A DNA stretch of 42,731 bases from Bacteroidales bacterium (GTDB taxonomy: Bacteria > Bacteroidota > Bacteroidia > Bacteroidales > UBA932): the NCBI GenBank assembly GCA_009774765.1, contig VSOK01000022.1, positions 1 through 42,731 on the forward strand, in the 5' to 3' direction. The notes below the pieces were generated by a model. The model ran no database searches and was not told the DNA's origin. It worked only from the letters and a program-made list of their open reading frames with translations. This document shows positions 32,924 to 41,250 of the stretch, one piece after another; the first letter of the stretch is position 1, and each line of letters starts with the position of its first letter. The position numbers and the translations under genes are program-made.

Positions 32924-33739
32924 ATGAGAAAAATATATTTTATCGTGCTGATGGCTTTGTCCCTGTCTGCCCAGTCTTGTCTGATGGAGGACAAGAACCT
33001 GTTTGACAATACGGCGGCGGAAAGGCTTCAGGCATATATGACAGAATGTTCCGATGTGCTGACTTCATCTGAAAACGGCTGGATATTCGAGTATTATCCT
33101 GAGGCTAATCAGAGCTACGGCGGTTTTGTATATGTCGTCAAGTTTACAAAAGGTGATGTGACGGCTTATTTTGAATTGGCGAATGATGTCAAGGTGCCTG
33201 TTACGAGTCTTTATAAGATAACAGGAGACGACGGGGCATCACTGACATTTGATACCTATAATGACTATCTCCATTATTTTGCCACTCCTGACGGACAGAA
33301 CTACCAGGGAATGGAAGGCGACTATGAGTTCAGCCTTATGGGCGTTTCTCCGGATAAATCAGAGGTTTACCTGAGAGGAAGGAGAACGAACAACAAAATG
33401 ACACTCAGAAGGTTGAAAATTGCTCCGGCTGTCTATCTTCAGAATGTGCTTGCAATGAAGGCTGCATTGAAAGGACGTTCCCACAAGCTTGTCATTGACG
33501 GTGCGACCAATACTTCCTGCAAGTTTGAGACAAATGCCAATATTTTCTCCTACAGCTATACAATAGGTGATAAGGTTGAAAGTGGTGAGATGGCATTCTG
33601 CCAGACGGATACGGGTATCAGGTTCTACAGACCTTTGGTAATCAATGGCGTGGAGTATGATTCTCTCCGTTATGAAAACAGTGTGCTTTCTTCATCGGAC
33701 GGCAAAGTTTTCATTTCCTGGAACAAGATAATAGGTTAG
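32924..33739 (+). CDS. DUF4302-family lipoprotein
   Basis: The 271-residue protein has a signal ending SAQSC and continues LMEDKNLFDNTAAERL, which matches the usual opening of DUF4302 proteins. The pattern NGWIFEYYPEANQSYGGFVY follows. The body is beta-rich with no catalytic motif. DUF4302 genes typically follow the zinc metallohydrolase in this type of SusCD operon, exactly as here. A surface-exposed accessory role is likely; the ligand is unknown. The ATG at 32924 is chosen because it begins the signal peptide; ten further upstream codons overlap the preceding gene. Confidence 0.85.
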   Translation: MRKIYFIVLMALSLSAQSCLMEDKNLFDNTAAERLQAYMTECSDVLTSSENGWIFEYYPEANQSYGGFVYVVKFTKGDVTAYFELANDVKVPVTSLYKITGDDGASLTFDTYNDYLHYFATPDGQNYQGMEGDYEFSLMGVSPDKSEVYLRGRRTNNKMTLRRLKIAPAVYLQNVLAMKAALKGRSHKLVIDGATNTSCKFETNANIFSYSYTIGDKVESGEMAFCQTDTGIRFYRPLVINGVEYDSLRYENSVLSSSDGKVFISWNKIIG

Positions 33740-33765
33740 CACGTTTTATAATTGATTGTGCCGAA

Positions 33766-33812
33766 GTGGGACTGTTTTTTCTTGTAAAGGCGGAAGACAG
33801 TCCCGCTTTTTT
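33766..33812 (+). terminator. Intrinsic terminator ending the right susCD operon
   Basis: GTGGGACTGT (33766-33775) pairs with ACAGTCCCGC (33797-33806) with one wobble, followed by six T. It separates the operon from the S8 protease gene, mirroring the terminator at 16205-16240 in the left locus. Confidence 0.85.
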
Positions 33813-33813
33813 G

Positions 33814-33821
33814 TACATTTG
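33814..33821 (+). promoter_or_regulatory. -7 box of the right S8 protease gene
   Basis: TACATTTG, a full TAnnTTTG match, begins two bases after the terminator's T run. The leader that follows contains a 6-bp hairpin (TGCAGG 33835-33840, CCTGCA 33849-33854). No -33 TTTG is seen. Confidence 0.5.
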
Positions 33822-33873
33822 TGCTGGAAGATAGTGCAGGCTGAAAATCCTGCAGACCAAAATACGAATAAGT

Positions 33874-35895
33874 ATGAAAAGATTGTTATATACGGCAGTT
33901 ATGCTGCTGTGCCTGTCTGGATGTGCAGATAGATTGCCCACTGCGGAATCTCCCGAAGGAGGTTTGCCTTCAGCCGGTCTTATGGCCAAAGCCGTAAATA
34001 CTATGGAGGATGCCGTATCAGGAAATTTGCTGATATATGTCTCTGAGGATGTCGCGTCTTCTTTGGAAAGTGATGATGATTATATGGATTCATTGGCTGT
34101 GGCTTGGGGAGTTTCATCCATAAGGAGACTGTTCCCGGCCGTGGAAAAGACAGAGTCACGTACCAGAGCATACGGGCTTCACAGGTGGTATGAAGTCTTT
34201 TTTCCTGAAGATTCGGATGTCGCTGATATGGCCCTGATGTTTTCTGAGAAGGAATATGTGCAGAGGATTCAGTTCAACAATCGTATGAAAAAAGCTTCGG
34301 ACTGCATTTCCAGGCAATATGTCCCGTCTTCCTCAAGAATGTCGGCCAGAGCATCTTCTTTCAATGACCCTTATTTCAAGGACCAGTGGCATTATATGAA
34401 TTCCGGGAATGTCGTGCCTTCGGCTGTCGCGGGTGCGGATGTCAATGTGGCTGATGCCTGGAGGCTTACAGGAGGAGATCCTTCCATAGTCGTGGCTGTA
34501 ATTGATGAGGGGGTCCAATATGACCATCCTGACCTTGCTGGCAATATGTGGGTCAATGAAGATGAGATAAAGAACGGCTCGGACAGTGACGGCAACGGAT
34601 ACCGTGATGACATCCATGGGTATAATTTTGCCGGACGGGGAGAACTTTCCTGGGCCAGGGCCGGGGACTCCGGACACGGTACCCATGTGGCCGGTACGGT
34701 CGCCGCTGTCAATAACAACGGAAAAGGTGTCGCCGGTATCGCCGGTGGGACCGGCAACCGTGACGGGGTAAAGATTATGTCCTGCCAGATATTTGACGGG
34801 CATACCGGAGGATCGGACTCGGTAATTGCCGCGGCAGTGAAATATGCCGCAGACAACGGGGCCTGCATTGCCCAGTGCTCTTTCGGAGTGAATGCCGGAT
34901 GGGCGGCTTCAGACGGAGTGTATAAAAAATATATGTCTGCGGAATATGAGGCTTTCAGATATTTCATCGAAACCAGCAATTGTCCTGATGTCCTGGAAGG
35001 CGGTCTTGTGATATTTGCCGCCGGAAATGAGCATACGGGAATTGCTGCATATCCAGGAGCCTGCAGGGAGTTCATTTCAGTGACTTCGTTTGCTGCCGAT
35101 TATCTCCCTGCGTATTATACCAACTATGGTCCCGGATGCAATATCTCTGCTCCCGGAGGGGAGTATTACACCGGAGGCTCTTCCCAGGACGAGACAGCCG
35201 TATTGTCTACAATGCCTACGGAAAAAATCCCGCTGTATGACGCAGACGGCAACTTGTATGACTATAGTGCGGTGAATTACGGATATATGCAGGGTACATC
35301 GATGGCCTGTCCGCACGTGTCCGGCGTAGCCGCACTGGCTTTGTCTTACGCGAAGAAGACCGGCAGGCGGTTTTCCAACGATGAGATGGTCTCAATGATT
35401 CTGACATCCGTAAATGACATTGATTCACGGCTTTCCGGAAGTAAGCGCACATTGCTCATCAACAGCTCAGGAGAAGGCTATATCGGCTCTATGGCTTTGG
35501 CTCCTTTCAGGTATAAAATGGGGACAGGTGCGATAGACGCCTGGAAACTCCTGATGTCAGTGGAGGGAATCCCTTCTTTTACGGTTCTTGCCGGAGGAGA
35601 GCTTGTAGTTGACCTTGAGGAACTTTTTGGAGGCGGAGCTTCACACCTGAAATATCTCGGAGTAGAAATAAGTGATAAGGACAAAGCATCTATAGGCCTG
35701 AATGAGGCTCCTCTGATCCAGTCCGGAAGACTTTTCATCTATCCGACAAAGCGCGGTGCAGCAAAAATTACAATCAATGCGGTTGCCGGAGGAAATATGG
35801 TAGGTTCGGATGAGAATACAGGGGGTATGAAAATCTCCAAAGAGATTTCTGTATTGTCCCGTAATATAGCAAGCGGCAATGGCGGATGGCTCTGA
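33874..35895 (+). CDS. Subtilisin-like (S8) protease lipoprotein (right locus)
   Basis: The 673-residue protein has a lipoprotein signal ending CLSGC (Cys17). A propeptide-like region (about 45-140) has SIRRLFP and RTRAYGLHRWYEV, closely matching the left S8 protease. The catalytic domain (about 165-560) has Asp211 in AVIDEG, His268 in GHGTHVAGT, Asn385 in FAAGN and Ser476 in GTSMACPHVSG. A beta-domain tail (about 570-660) ends SGNGGWL. Unlike its left counterpart it has no T9SS sorting domain and no long fibronectin/cadherin region. It is probably an outer-membrane-anchored endopeptidase that supplies peptides to the neighbouring SusCD. It has its own -7 box after a terminator. Confidence 0.93.
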   Translation: MKRLLYTAVMLLCLSGCADRLPTAESPEGGLPSAGLMAKAVNTMEDAVSGNLLIYVSEDVASSLESDDDYMDSLAVAWGVSSIRRLFPAVEKTESRTRAYGLHRWYEVFFPEDSDVADMALMFSEKEYVQRIQFNNRMKKASDCISRQYVPSSSRMSARASSFNDPYFKDQWHYMNSGNVVPSAVAGADVNVADAWRLTGGDPSIVVAVIDEGVQYDHPDLAGNMWVNEDEIKNGSDSDGNGYRDDIHGYNFAGRGELSWARAGDSGHGTHVAGTVAAVNNNGKGVAGIAGGTGNRDGVKIMSCQIFDGHTGGSDSVIAAAVKYAADNGACIAQCSFGVNAGWAASDGVYKKYMSAEYEAFRYFIETSNCPDVLEGGLVIFAAGNEHTGIAAYPGACREFISVTSFAADYLPAYYTNYGPGCNISAPGGEYYTGGSSQDETAVLSTMPTEKIPLYDADGNLYDYSAVNYGYMQGTSMACPHVSGVAALALSYAKKTGRRFSNDEMVSMILTSVNDIDSRLSGSKRTLLINSSGEGYIGSMALAPFRYKMGTGAIDAWKLLMSVEGIPSFTVLAGGELVVDLEELFGGGASHLKYLGVEISDKDKASIGLNEAPLIQSGRLFIYPTKRGAAKITINAVAGGNMVGSDENTGGMKISKEISVLSRNIASGNGGWL

Positions 35896-35929
35896 TGCCT
35901 TCTGTATAAAATCAAAATGGTTTTCAACT

Positions 35930-36403
35930 ATGTTCAGAAAATTTGCATTTCTATTGTCTGCAATGGCGTTGGCTGCTGTTGCTGTCTCCTGCGGTGACAG
36001 GATAGAACCGGAAAATGACAAGCCCGTGTCCGAGATGATTATCGGAGAATGGCGTCTTATATCTGACAGTGACAGGTTGTCAGAGAACGCGTCAATGGAT
36101 ATCTATCTGTCCTTTTCTAAGAACAATACATTTGAACTGTATCAGAAATTAGGTAATGTGCTGTATTTCAGGCGGTATTCTGGTACGTATTCAATAAATG
36201 AAGACAATGTCGTCTCAGGGGAATATTCCGGAGGTGACGCCTGGGCAAGTGACTATGAAGTCTCATTTGACAGGAAAGGTGACCTGGTGATGACCGCCTT
36301 AAGAGGAGAGCCTGTATGCCGTTATGGCAAATCGGAGATTCCGTCCGCGGTAAGGGAGGGAGCTGTGGATGTCAGGTCTTCGGATGTTTTTCCGTTTTTG
36401 TAG
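35930..36403 (+). CDS. Small lipocalin-like lipoprotein
   Basis: The 157-residue protein has a lipoprotein signal ending VAVSC. A short beta-barrel-like body follows with the pattern IIGEWRLISDSD then DIYLSFSKNNTFELYQ, and YSGTYSINEDNVVSGEY, as in lipocalin-like domains of Bacteroidales. It starts 34 bp after the S8 protease stop and is probably co-transcribed with it. It takes the place that the PorV-like gene holds in the left locus but is unrelated to it. It may be a partner or inhibitor of the protease; this is inferred only from position. The ATG at 35930 begins the signal peptide. Confidence 0.75.
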   Translation: MFRKFAFLLSAMALAAVAVSCGDRIEPENDKPVSEMIIGEWRLISDSDRLSENASMDIYLSFSKNNTFELYQKLGNVLYFRRYSGTYSINEDNVVSGEYSGGDAWASDYEVSFDRKGDLVMTALRGEPVCRYGKSEIPSAVREGAVDVRSSDVFPFL

Positions 36404-36448
36404 TTTCCTGACTGTATCTCAGGGTTATTGTGATACCCTGTTGAAATA

Positions 36449-36553
36449 AAAGATGAACGGCTTCCGATTCACATCGAAAGCCGTTCGCAATTCTAACCTA
36501 AAACTTAACCTATGAAAAAACTATTCGTCAAAATAAATCGCAATATCTGTGCC
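36449..36553 (+). repeat. Right copy of the 105-bp locus-end element (with hairpin)
   Basis: Inverse of 12525-12629. It starts with a hairpin (36455-36486; GAACGGCTT pairs with AAGCCGTTC, then CGAT with ATCG, loop TCAC), then CTAACCTAAAACTTAACCT and ATG at 36512. The short frame there begins MKKLFVKINRNICATSC and runs 33 codons or so into the end of the HAD gene on the other strand; it is not called as a gene. The element follows the last gene of the right locus, in the same orientation relative to transcription as the left copy. Confidence 0.85.
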
Positions 36554-36562
36554 ACGTCTTGC

Positions 36563-37264
36563 CTAAAGCAGGATTCCCGGCAATTCTTTTATGCTTTTTA
36601 TCTCAATTATACGGTCTGAAACCGGCATCTCCATCATTTCGTGTTCCCAACTCAATCTGTAGGGGATATGTATGGCAGTTCCGCCTATCTCTACAACAGG
36701 TGCGATGTCTGACTTTATGGCATTTCCCACCATAATGATATCCTGTGGGGCGACATCCAGTTTACGTACCAGTGACAGATAGTCTTCAGCGCATTTGTTC
36801 TGCATCACTTCTATGTGGTGAAAGAACCGCTCCAGTCCTGATTTCCTGTATTTTGTCAGCTGTTCAGTCAGGTCTCCTTTGGTGGCTACACCGAGCAGGT
36901 ATCTGCTGCCGAGCTGTTCCAGTACATCTTCGACTCCATCGATGATGCTGAACCGGTGGTAGGCAAGTTCGTGGATTATCTGTTTTATTTCCTGGTAAAG
37001 CATTCCGGCAGTCTGTCCACCGCATATTTCAACAGTTGTGTCCATCATGCCGATAAGCAGGGTCTTGGCTCCGTAGCCCCAGACAGGGAAGTTTATTTCC
37101 TGTTTTTCCCTGAGCCTGTCCAGGATGTCATCCTTGTCCGCATACGAAGACAGCTTTTCTGCGAATTTTGCTTTCGCTTCACGGAAATGTTCTTCGTTGT
37201 CCCAAAGGGTGTCGTCAGCGTCGAAGAAAATGTATTTCCAGTCTTTTCTTGTGATTTTATCCAT
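36563..37264 (-). CDS. HAD-superfamily hydrolase (phosphatase-like)
   Basis: The 233-residue cytoplasmic protein has HAD motif I FFDADDTLWD (nucleophile Asp15, acid Asp17), motif II in GVATKGD, a lysine in motif III (near LTKYRKSGLE) and motif IV GNAIKSDIAP. A helical cap lies at about 25-105. This is the layout of YjjG-like subfamily I phosphatases acting on small phosphorylated metabolites or nucleotides; the substrate cannot be read from sequence. It begins 2 bp after the cyclophilin stop and is probably co-transcribed with it. It is convergent with the right accessory locus. Confidence 0.88.
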   Translation of the reverse strand: MDKITRKDWKYIFFDADDTLWDNEEHFREAKAKFAEKLSSYADKDDILDRLREKQEINFPVWGYGAKTLLIGMMDTTVEICGGQTAGMLYQEIKQIIHELAYHRFSIIDGVEDVLEQLGSRYLLGVATKGDLTEQLTKYRKSGLERFFHHIEVMQNKCAEDYLSLVRKLDVAPQDIIMVGNAIKSDIAPVVEIGGTAIHIPYRLSWEHEMMEMPVSDRIIEIKSIKELPGILL

Positions 37265-37266
37265 TG

Positions 37267-37941
37267 TTATTCAGCAAGGTTGATTGAAAGGATTACGACA
37301 TTTTCGTATGGACGGTCGTAGCGGTCGGTCTGGACGGCTGCGATCTTGTCGATTACGTCAAATCCTTCCACTGTCTCTCCGAATACGGTATAGTCACCGT
37401 CAAGAGGCAGGCAGGCCATCTCGTCCTGTACTATATAGAACTGCGAGCCGGAAGACGCTTTTTTGGGGTTTGCCGCATCTCCGCGTCTTGCTGCTGCCAA
37501 TGCTCCTTTCTTGTGGTAATATTCGTTGACGAATTCCGCAGGGATGGTGTATCCGGGACCTCCTGTGCCGTATAGGTCTGCTTTCGTCGCGTCTTTTGTA
37601 TAAGGGTCTCCGGCCTGGATCATAAATCCGTTGATTACCCTGTGGAAAAGTATACCGTCATAGAAGTGCTCCAGTGCGAGCTTTGCGAAGTTGTCGCGGT
37701 GTTTAGGGGTTTTGCTGTAAAGTTTTACCTTGATGGTGCCCATATTGGTCACGATGTCGAAGATAGGCTCCTCAGGGAGTTCTGAAAGTTTGATGGTCAT
37801 ATCGTTGTCTTGTTTATCTGATTTTTCCGCAGCTTCTGCAGTCTGCTCCTTTGACGCCTCTTTGTTGCCGGAGCAATTGCAGGATGTGAATGCCGCTGCT
37901 GCGGCAGTCAGGCAGGCGATGATAGTTATAATCTTTTTCAT
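37267..37941 (-). CDS. Cyclophilin-type peptidylprolyl isomerase lipoprotein
   Basis: The 224-residue protein has a lipoprotein signal (MKKIITIIACLTAAAAAFTSC) and a charged linker. A cyclophilin domain (about 60-222) shows GTIKVKLYSKTPKHRDNF, ILFHRVINGFMIQAGDP, GSQFYIVQ and DGDYTVFGETVEG. It isomerises prolyl bonds in periplasmic proteins. A longer frame from 37980 would start inside the -7 box, so the MKK start at 37941 is preferred. It is the first gene of a two-gene unit with the HAD hydrolase. Confidence 0.93.
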   Translation of the reverse strand: MKKIITIIACLTAAAAAFTSCNCSGNKEASKEQTAEAAEKSDKQDNDMTIKLSELPEEPIFDIVTNMGTIKVKLYSKTPKHRDNFAKLALEHFYDGILFHRVINGFMIQAGDPYTKDATKADLYGTGGPGYTIPAEFVNEYYHKKGALAAARRGDAANPKKASSGSQFYIVQDEMACLPLDGDYTVFGETVEGFDVIDKIAAVQTDRYDRPYENVVILSINLAE

Positions 37942-37979
37942 TACCGGTGGTTTTATTGACATTTGATGTTTTATGGACA

Positions 37980-38007
37980 CAAAAATAATGAAATTTCCGT
38001 ACTTTTG
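37980..38007. promoter_or_regulatory. Divergent -7 boxes for the cyclophilin and flippase genes
   Basis: The minus strand has TATTTTTG at 37980-37987 and the plus strand TACTTTTG at 38000-38007, both full TAnnTTTG matches 12 bp apart. The plus-strand box ends 8 bp before the flippase ATG, implying an almost leaderless mRNA. Confidence 0.55.
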
Positions 38008-38015
38008 CCGCCATT

Positions 38016-39551
38016 ATGGGAAATCCGATTAAACAGCTGGCGGGGGAGACTGCCGTCTATGGGTTGAGTACGATTCTCGCCCGCATCATCAATTTTCTGT
38101 TTGTTCCGTTCTATACACGGCTGCTTACCACGGAAAGTTATGGCGTCGTTACGGAATTTATGGCCTATATCGCTGTCCTGCAGGTCCTTCTTGTGCTTGG
38201 TCTTGAGACAGGGTGCTTCCGTTTCGCCAACAAGGAGGGTGTAAACCCGTCTGCCGTGTATTCGGACGCTCTTGCTGCTGTGACCGGATTGAGTTCGGTA
38301 TTTCTTGCCGTTATGATTGCCTTTGCTTCTCCCATAGCCTCAGGGTTGGGATATGCCGGCTATGAGAAGTGTATAATGTATGTAGGAGGAATACTTGCCC
38401 TTGACAGTGTTACCGCCATTCTTTTTGCTAAATTCAGACAGGAGCACAGAGCTTTCAAGTTCGCTATATTCAAGACAATAAAGATCATTACCGAGACTGT
38501 TGTCAATATATTGCTGTTTTTCTCTTTTGCCGGCTTTTGCGCTTCCAGGGCGACGGCGCTTGGGATTGGTGTGGAGCAGTTGACTCCGGATGATGTGTGG
38601 ATGCTTCATTTCGTGTCCGCTTCTCCGGATTTCAGCTATGTTATATTTGCAATCTTTGCCAGCTGTGTCGTATGCGGAATTCTTTTTCTTCCGACTTTGT
38701 TGAAATTTTCTTTTGAATTTGACGGCAGGCTGCTGAAGCAGATGCTTGTCTATTCACTTCCTCTTATGGTGGCGTCGCTTCCAGGAGTAATAAATGACTT
38801 CCTTGACAGGATTCTGTTCCGGTTCTTTGACCATAGCGCGGATGCCTGGAGGTCAAGTCTCGGAATATATCAGGCTGCGGTAAAACTGTCTGTGATAATG
38901 TCACTGTTCATACAGATGTTCCGTTTCGCAGCGGAGCCGTTCTTCTTCCAGAGGTCAGCGGATAAAGGCTCCAAGGAGCTGTATGCCAAGGTTATGGAAT
39001 ACTTTACCGCTTTCTGCGGCTTGGTGTTTCTCGGTGTGATATTGTATATCGATGTCATTTCCCTCATTCTCGGCCGGGATTTCCGTGCCGGTGTCGGTAT
39101 CGTACCTGTTATGCTGTTGTCATATATGCTGCTTGGTATGCTTTTCAACGTGTCGATGTGGTACAAGCTTTCAGGGAAGACAGGGATGGCGATCTATATC
39201 ACGGTCGCAGGGCTTGTCGTTACGGCTGTCGTGAATGTCGTGTTTATGCCGAAATATTCGTATTGGGCCGCTGCGTTCGCTCATCTTGCAAGCTATGTCG
39301 TGATGTTTGTCATCAGTGCGGTGCTCGGGCAGAAGCATTATCCGATTCCTTACAGATGGGGAAGGATTGCCCTTGTATTTGTGGGTATGGGTGCCGTGTA
39401 CGGCATATCGCTGTTTGTTGACAATACATGGTTCCCTTCTGGCGGGGAGGTGCTGTCCATAATATCAAAGCTGGCGGTACATACCCTTCTGCTCGGTTGC
39501 TATTGCTGGTTCTGCTATGTTTTGCTGAAAGGCAGGGCTTCCCGCTTATAG
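38016..39551 (+). CDS. Polysaccharide flippase (Wzx/MATE-like)
   Basis: The 511-residue integral membrane protein has roughly 14 hydrophobic segments. The N-terminus GNPIKQLAGETAVYGLSTIL is typical of lipopolysaccharide O-unit or oligosaccharide flippases of the polysaccharide synthesis family. It moves lipid-linked glycans across the inner membrane. No glycosyltransferases lie beside it, so the glycan is unknown and it is probably a stand-alone member common in Bacteroidales. Its stop overlaps the convergent stop of the AspT-like gene by 6 bp, leaving no room for a terminator between them. Confidence 0.9.
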   Translation: MGNPIKQLAGETAVYGLSTILARIINFLFVPFYTRLLTTESYGVVTEFMAYIAVLQVLLVLGLETGCFRFANKEGVNPSAVYSDALAAVTGLSSVFLAVMIAFASPIASGLGYAGYEKCIMYVGGILALDSVTAILFAKFRQEHRAFKFAIFKTIKIITETVVNILLFFSFAGFCASRATALGIGVEQLTPDDVWMLHFVSASPDFSYVIFAIFASCVVCGILFLPTLLKFSFEFDGRLLKQMLVYSLPLMVASLPGVINDFLDRILFRFFDHSADAWRSSLGIYQAAVKLSVIMSLFIQMFRFAAEPFFFQRSADKGSKELYAKVMEYFTAFCGLVFLGVILYIDVISLILGRDFRAGVGIVPVMLLSYMLLGMLFNVSMWYKLSGKTGMAIYITVAGLVVTAVVNVVFMPKYSYWAAAFAHLASYVVMFVISAVLGQKHYPIPYRWGRIALVFVGMGAVYGISLFVDNTWFPSGGEVLSIISKLAVHTLLLGCYCWFCYVLLKGRASRL

Positions 39552-41216
39552 GAACAGCAGCATTATAATCTGTATCGTTATGACTCTCAGGAAGATTGAG
39601 AACGGATATACTGTAGCGTATGCTACCGAAGGTTCGTCCGAATCCGTCGTGGTGTTGGCGTAATTGAGTGCAATGGGGTTGGCCATGCTTCCGCAGAGCA
39701 TGCCCACACTGGACGCATAGTCCGTCTTTAGGAATTTTGTCGCAATGAATCCTACGGCCAGCACCGGAATTATGGCAAGGGCAAAACTTACAGCAATCCA
39801 TATAAGCCCTTCGATACGGAACACTGTGTCAAAGAAGTTTTCTCCCGCGCTCAATCCAAGTCCGGCAAGATAGATTACGATGCCCAATTGCCTGAGCATC
39901 AGGTTCGCGCTTCGTGTGGTATATGTTGACAGGTGGATTCTCGGACCGAACGCTCCCATAAGAATACCTATGATTATCGGTCCTCCGGCAAGTCCCAATT
40001 TGATAGGCATGCTCATACCGGGGATTGAAAGCGGTATCGAACCGAGTATCAGTCCTGTTGCCAGTCCCAGGAATATGGCGAACAGGTTGGGGTTGTTGAG
40101 CTGTTTCTCCTCGTTGCCGAGAATTTCTGCGACATGGTCTATGGCGGTGGTTTCACCGACGATCGTGAGCTTGTCACCGAGCTGCAGCCTGAGCGACGGT
40201 GATGCAAGCAGGTCTATTCCTGCGCGGTTGACACGTGTAATGTTGATCCCGAAGGTGTTGCGGAGCTTGAGGGAGACAAGCTTCACACCGTTTATGTTTG
40301 GTTTTGTCACAAGAATATGCCTTGATACAAGCTGTCTGTCGATTCTGTTCCAGTCGATGTCCTTTTTGTTCCAGTCCTTGTCTGCTTTTTCTCCGAATAT
40401 TGTCCGGATGGCGTCCACGTCGTTTTTGTTGGAAATCACAAGAAGGTGGTCTCCTTCCTCTATTATTGTCTCTGATGTAGGTATGTTTACCTTGCCTTTC
40501 TTCCAGTCTCTTGATATTACGAATTTGGCGGATGTCAGCTTCATCACTTCTTTTATGCTCAATCCGAATATCGCTGGATTGCTTACAAGAAACTCCGAGA
40601 CGAATGCGTTTTCTGTGCTTTCATCCTTTCTGCCGGTTGTGATTTTTCTGGAAAATATTGTCTTGAGCACCACTAAAGCCAGTATTACACCGATGACTCC
40701 CATAGGATAGCCTACCGCGCAGGCAAGTGCCATATTGTTGCTTCCGCTTATATTGTCCGGCTCTATCTGTAGCAGGGTCTGCTGTCCTGCACCGAGCATA
40801 GGGGTGTTTGTCACGGCTCCTGAAAGCAGTCCCATCATATCCGGAAGTGGAATTCCTGTCAGGGGAATCAGTCCGAGTGCCATGGCCGTGCCGAGTACAA
40901 GTACGCTTGTGGCGAGAAGGTTGAGTTTTACGCCTCCCTGTTTGAAAGACGAGAAGAATCCTGGACCTACCTGTACGCCAAGTGAATAGATAAAGAGCAC
41001 AAGTCCGAAGTTCTGTGCGAACAGGAGCATGTCAGGGTTGATTCTGAATCCGAAATGTCCGGCGAGGATGCCGGTGAAGAATACGAATGTCACTCCGAGT
41101 GACACCCCTCCTATCTTTATCTGCCCGAGCGCGAGTCCTATGGCGCATATTATAGACAGGACAATGATTGCCTGAATAAATGTCGAGTTGATGAATATGT
41201 CCTGAATCCACTCCAT
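39546..41216 (-). CDS. AspT/YidE-family transporter with two RCK_C domains
   Basis: The 556-residue membrane protein has the duplicated aspartate:alanine-exchanger fold. One block of hydrophobic segments (about 12-190) has the family text FSLGVQVGPGFF-like and GLLSGAVTNTPMLGAG. Two cytoplasmic TrkA/RCK C-terminal domains follow (about 210-290 and 300-380). A second membrane block (about 385-556) has the mirror text VGMLCGSMANPIALNYAN. Such proteins are putative anion or amino-acid exchangers; the substrate is not determined. The ATG at 41216 begins at the first hydrophobic block; an earlier start at 41273 overlaps the chromate-transporter gene. It lies 34 bp downstream of that gene and is probably in the same operon. 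Confidence 0.9.
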   Translation of the reverse strand: MEWIQDIFINSTFIQAIIVLSIICAIGLALGQIKIGGVSLGVTFVFFTGILAGHFGFRINPDMLLFAQNFGLVLFIYSLGVQVGPGFFSSFKQGGVKLNLLATSVLVLGTAMALGLIPLTGIPLPDMMGLLSGAVTNTPMLGAGQQTLLQIEPDNISGSNNMALACAVGYPMGVIGVILALVVLKTIFSRKITTGRKDESTENAFVSEFLVSNPAIFGLSIKEVMKLTSAKFVISRDWKKGKVNIPTSETIIEEGDHLLVISNKNDVDAIRTIFGEKADKDWNKKDIDWNRIDRQLVSRHILVTKPNINGVKLVSLKLRNTFGINITRVNRAGIDLLASPSLRLQLGDKLTIVGETTAIDHVAEILGNEEKQLNNPNLFAIFLGLATGLILGSIPLSIPGMSMPIKLGLAGGPIIIGILMGAFGPRIHLSTYTTRSANLMLRQLGIVIYLAGLGLSAGENFFDTVFRIEGLIWIAVSFALAIIPVLAVGFIATKFLKTDYASSVGMLCGSMANPIALNYANTTTDSDEPSVAYATVYPFSIFLRVITIQIIMLLFL

Positions 41217-41250
41217 AGTTTTCCGGAATAAATTTATGAATCTTTGCCTT

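Noticed and set aside
12525..36553. Composite transposon bounded by insertion sequences
   Set aside because: The inverted 105-bp elements carry no transposase and I saw no target-site duplication; each also sits as a 3' element of its operon, so a transposon call is not justified.
36512..36613. Tiny gene beginning MKKLFVKINRNICATSC in the right element
   Set aside because: The frame diverges from the left copy after a few codons and runs antisense into the HAD gene; conservation is of DNA, not protein.
39880..40710. 276-codon plus-strand frame inside the AspT-like gene
   Set aside because: It is a serine/proline-rich antisense shadow of a clear membrane transporter.
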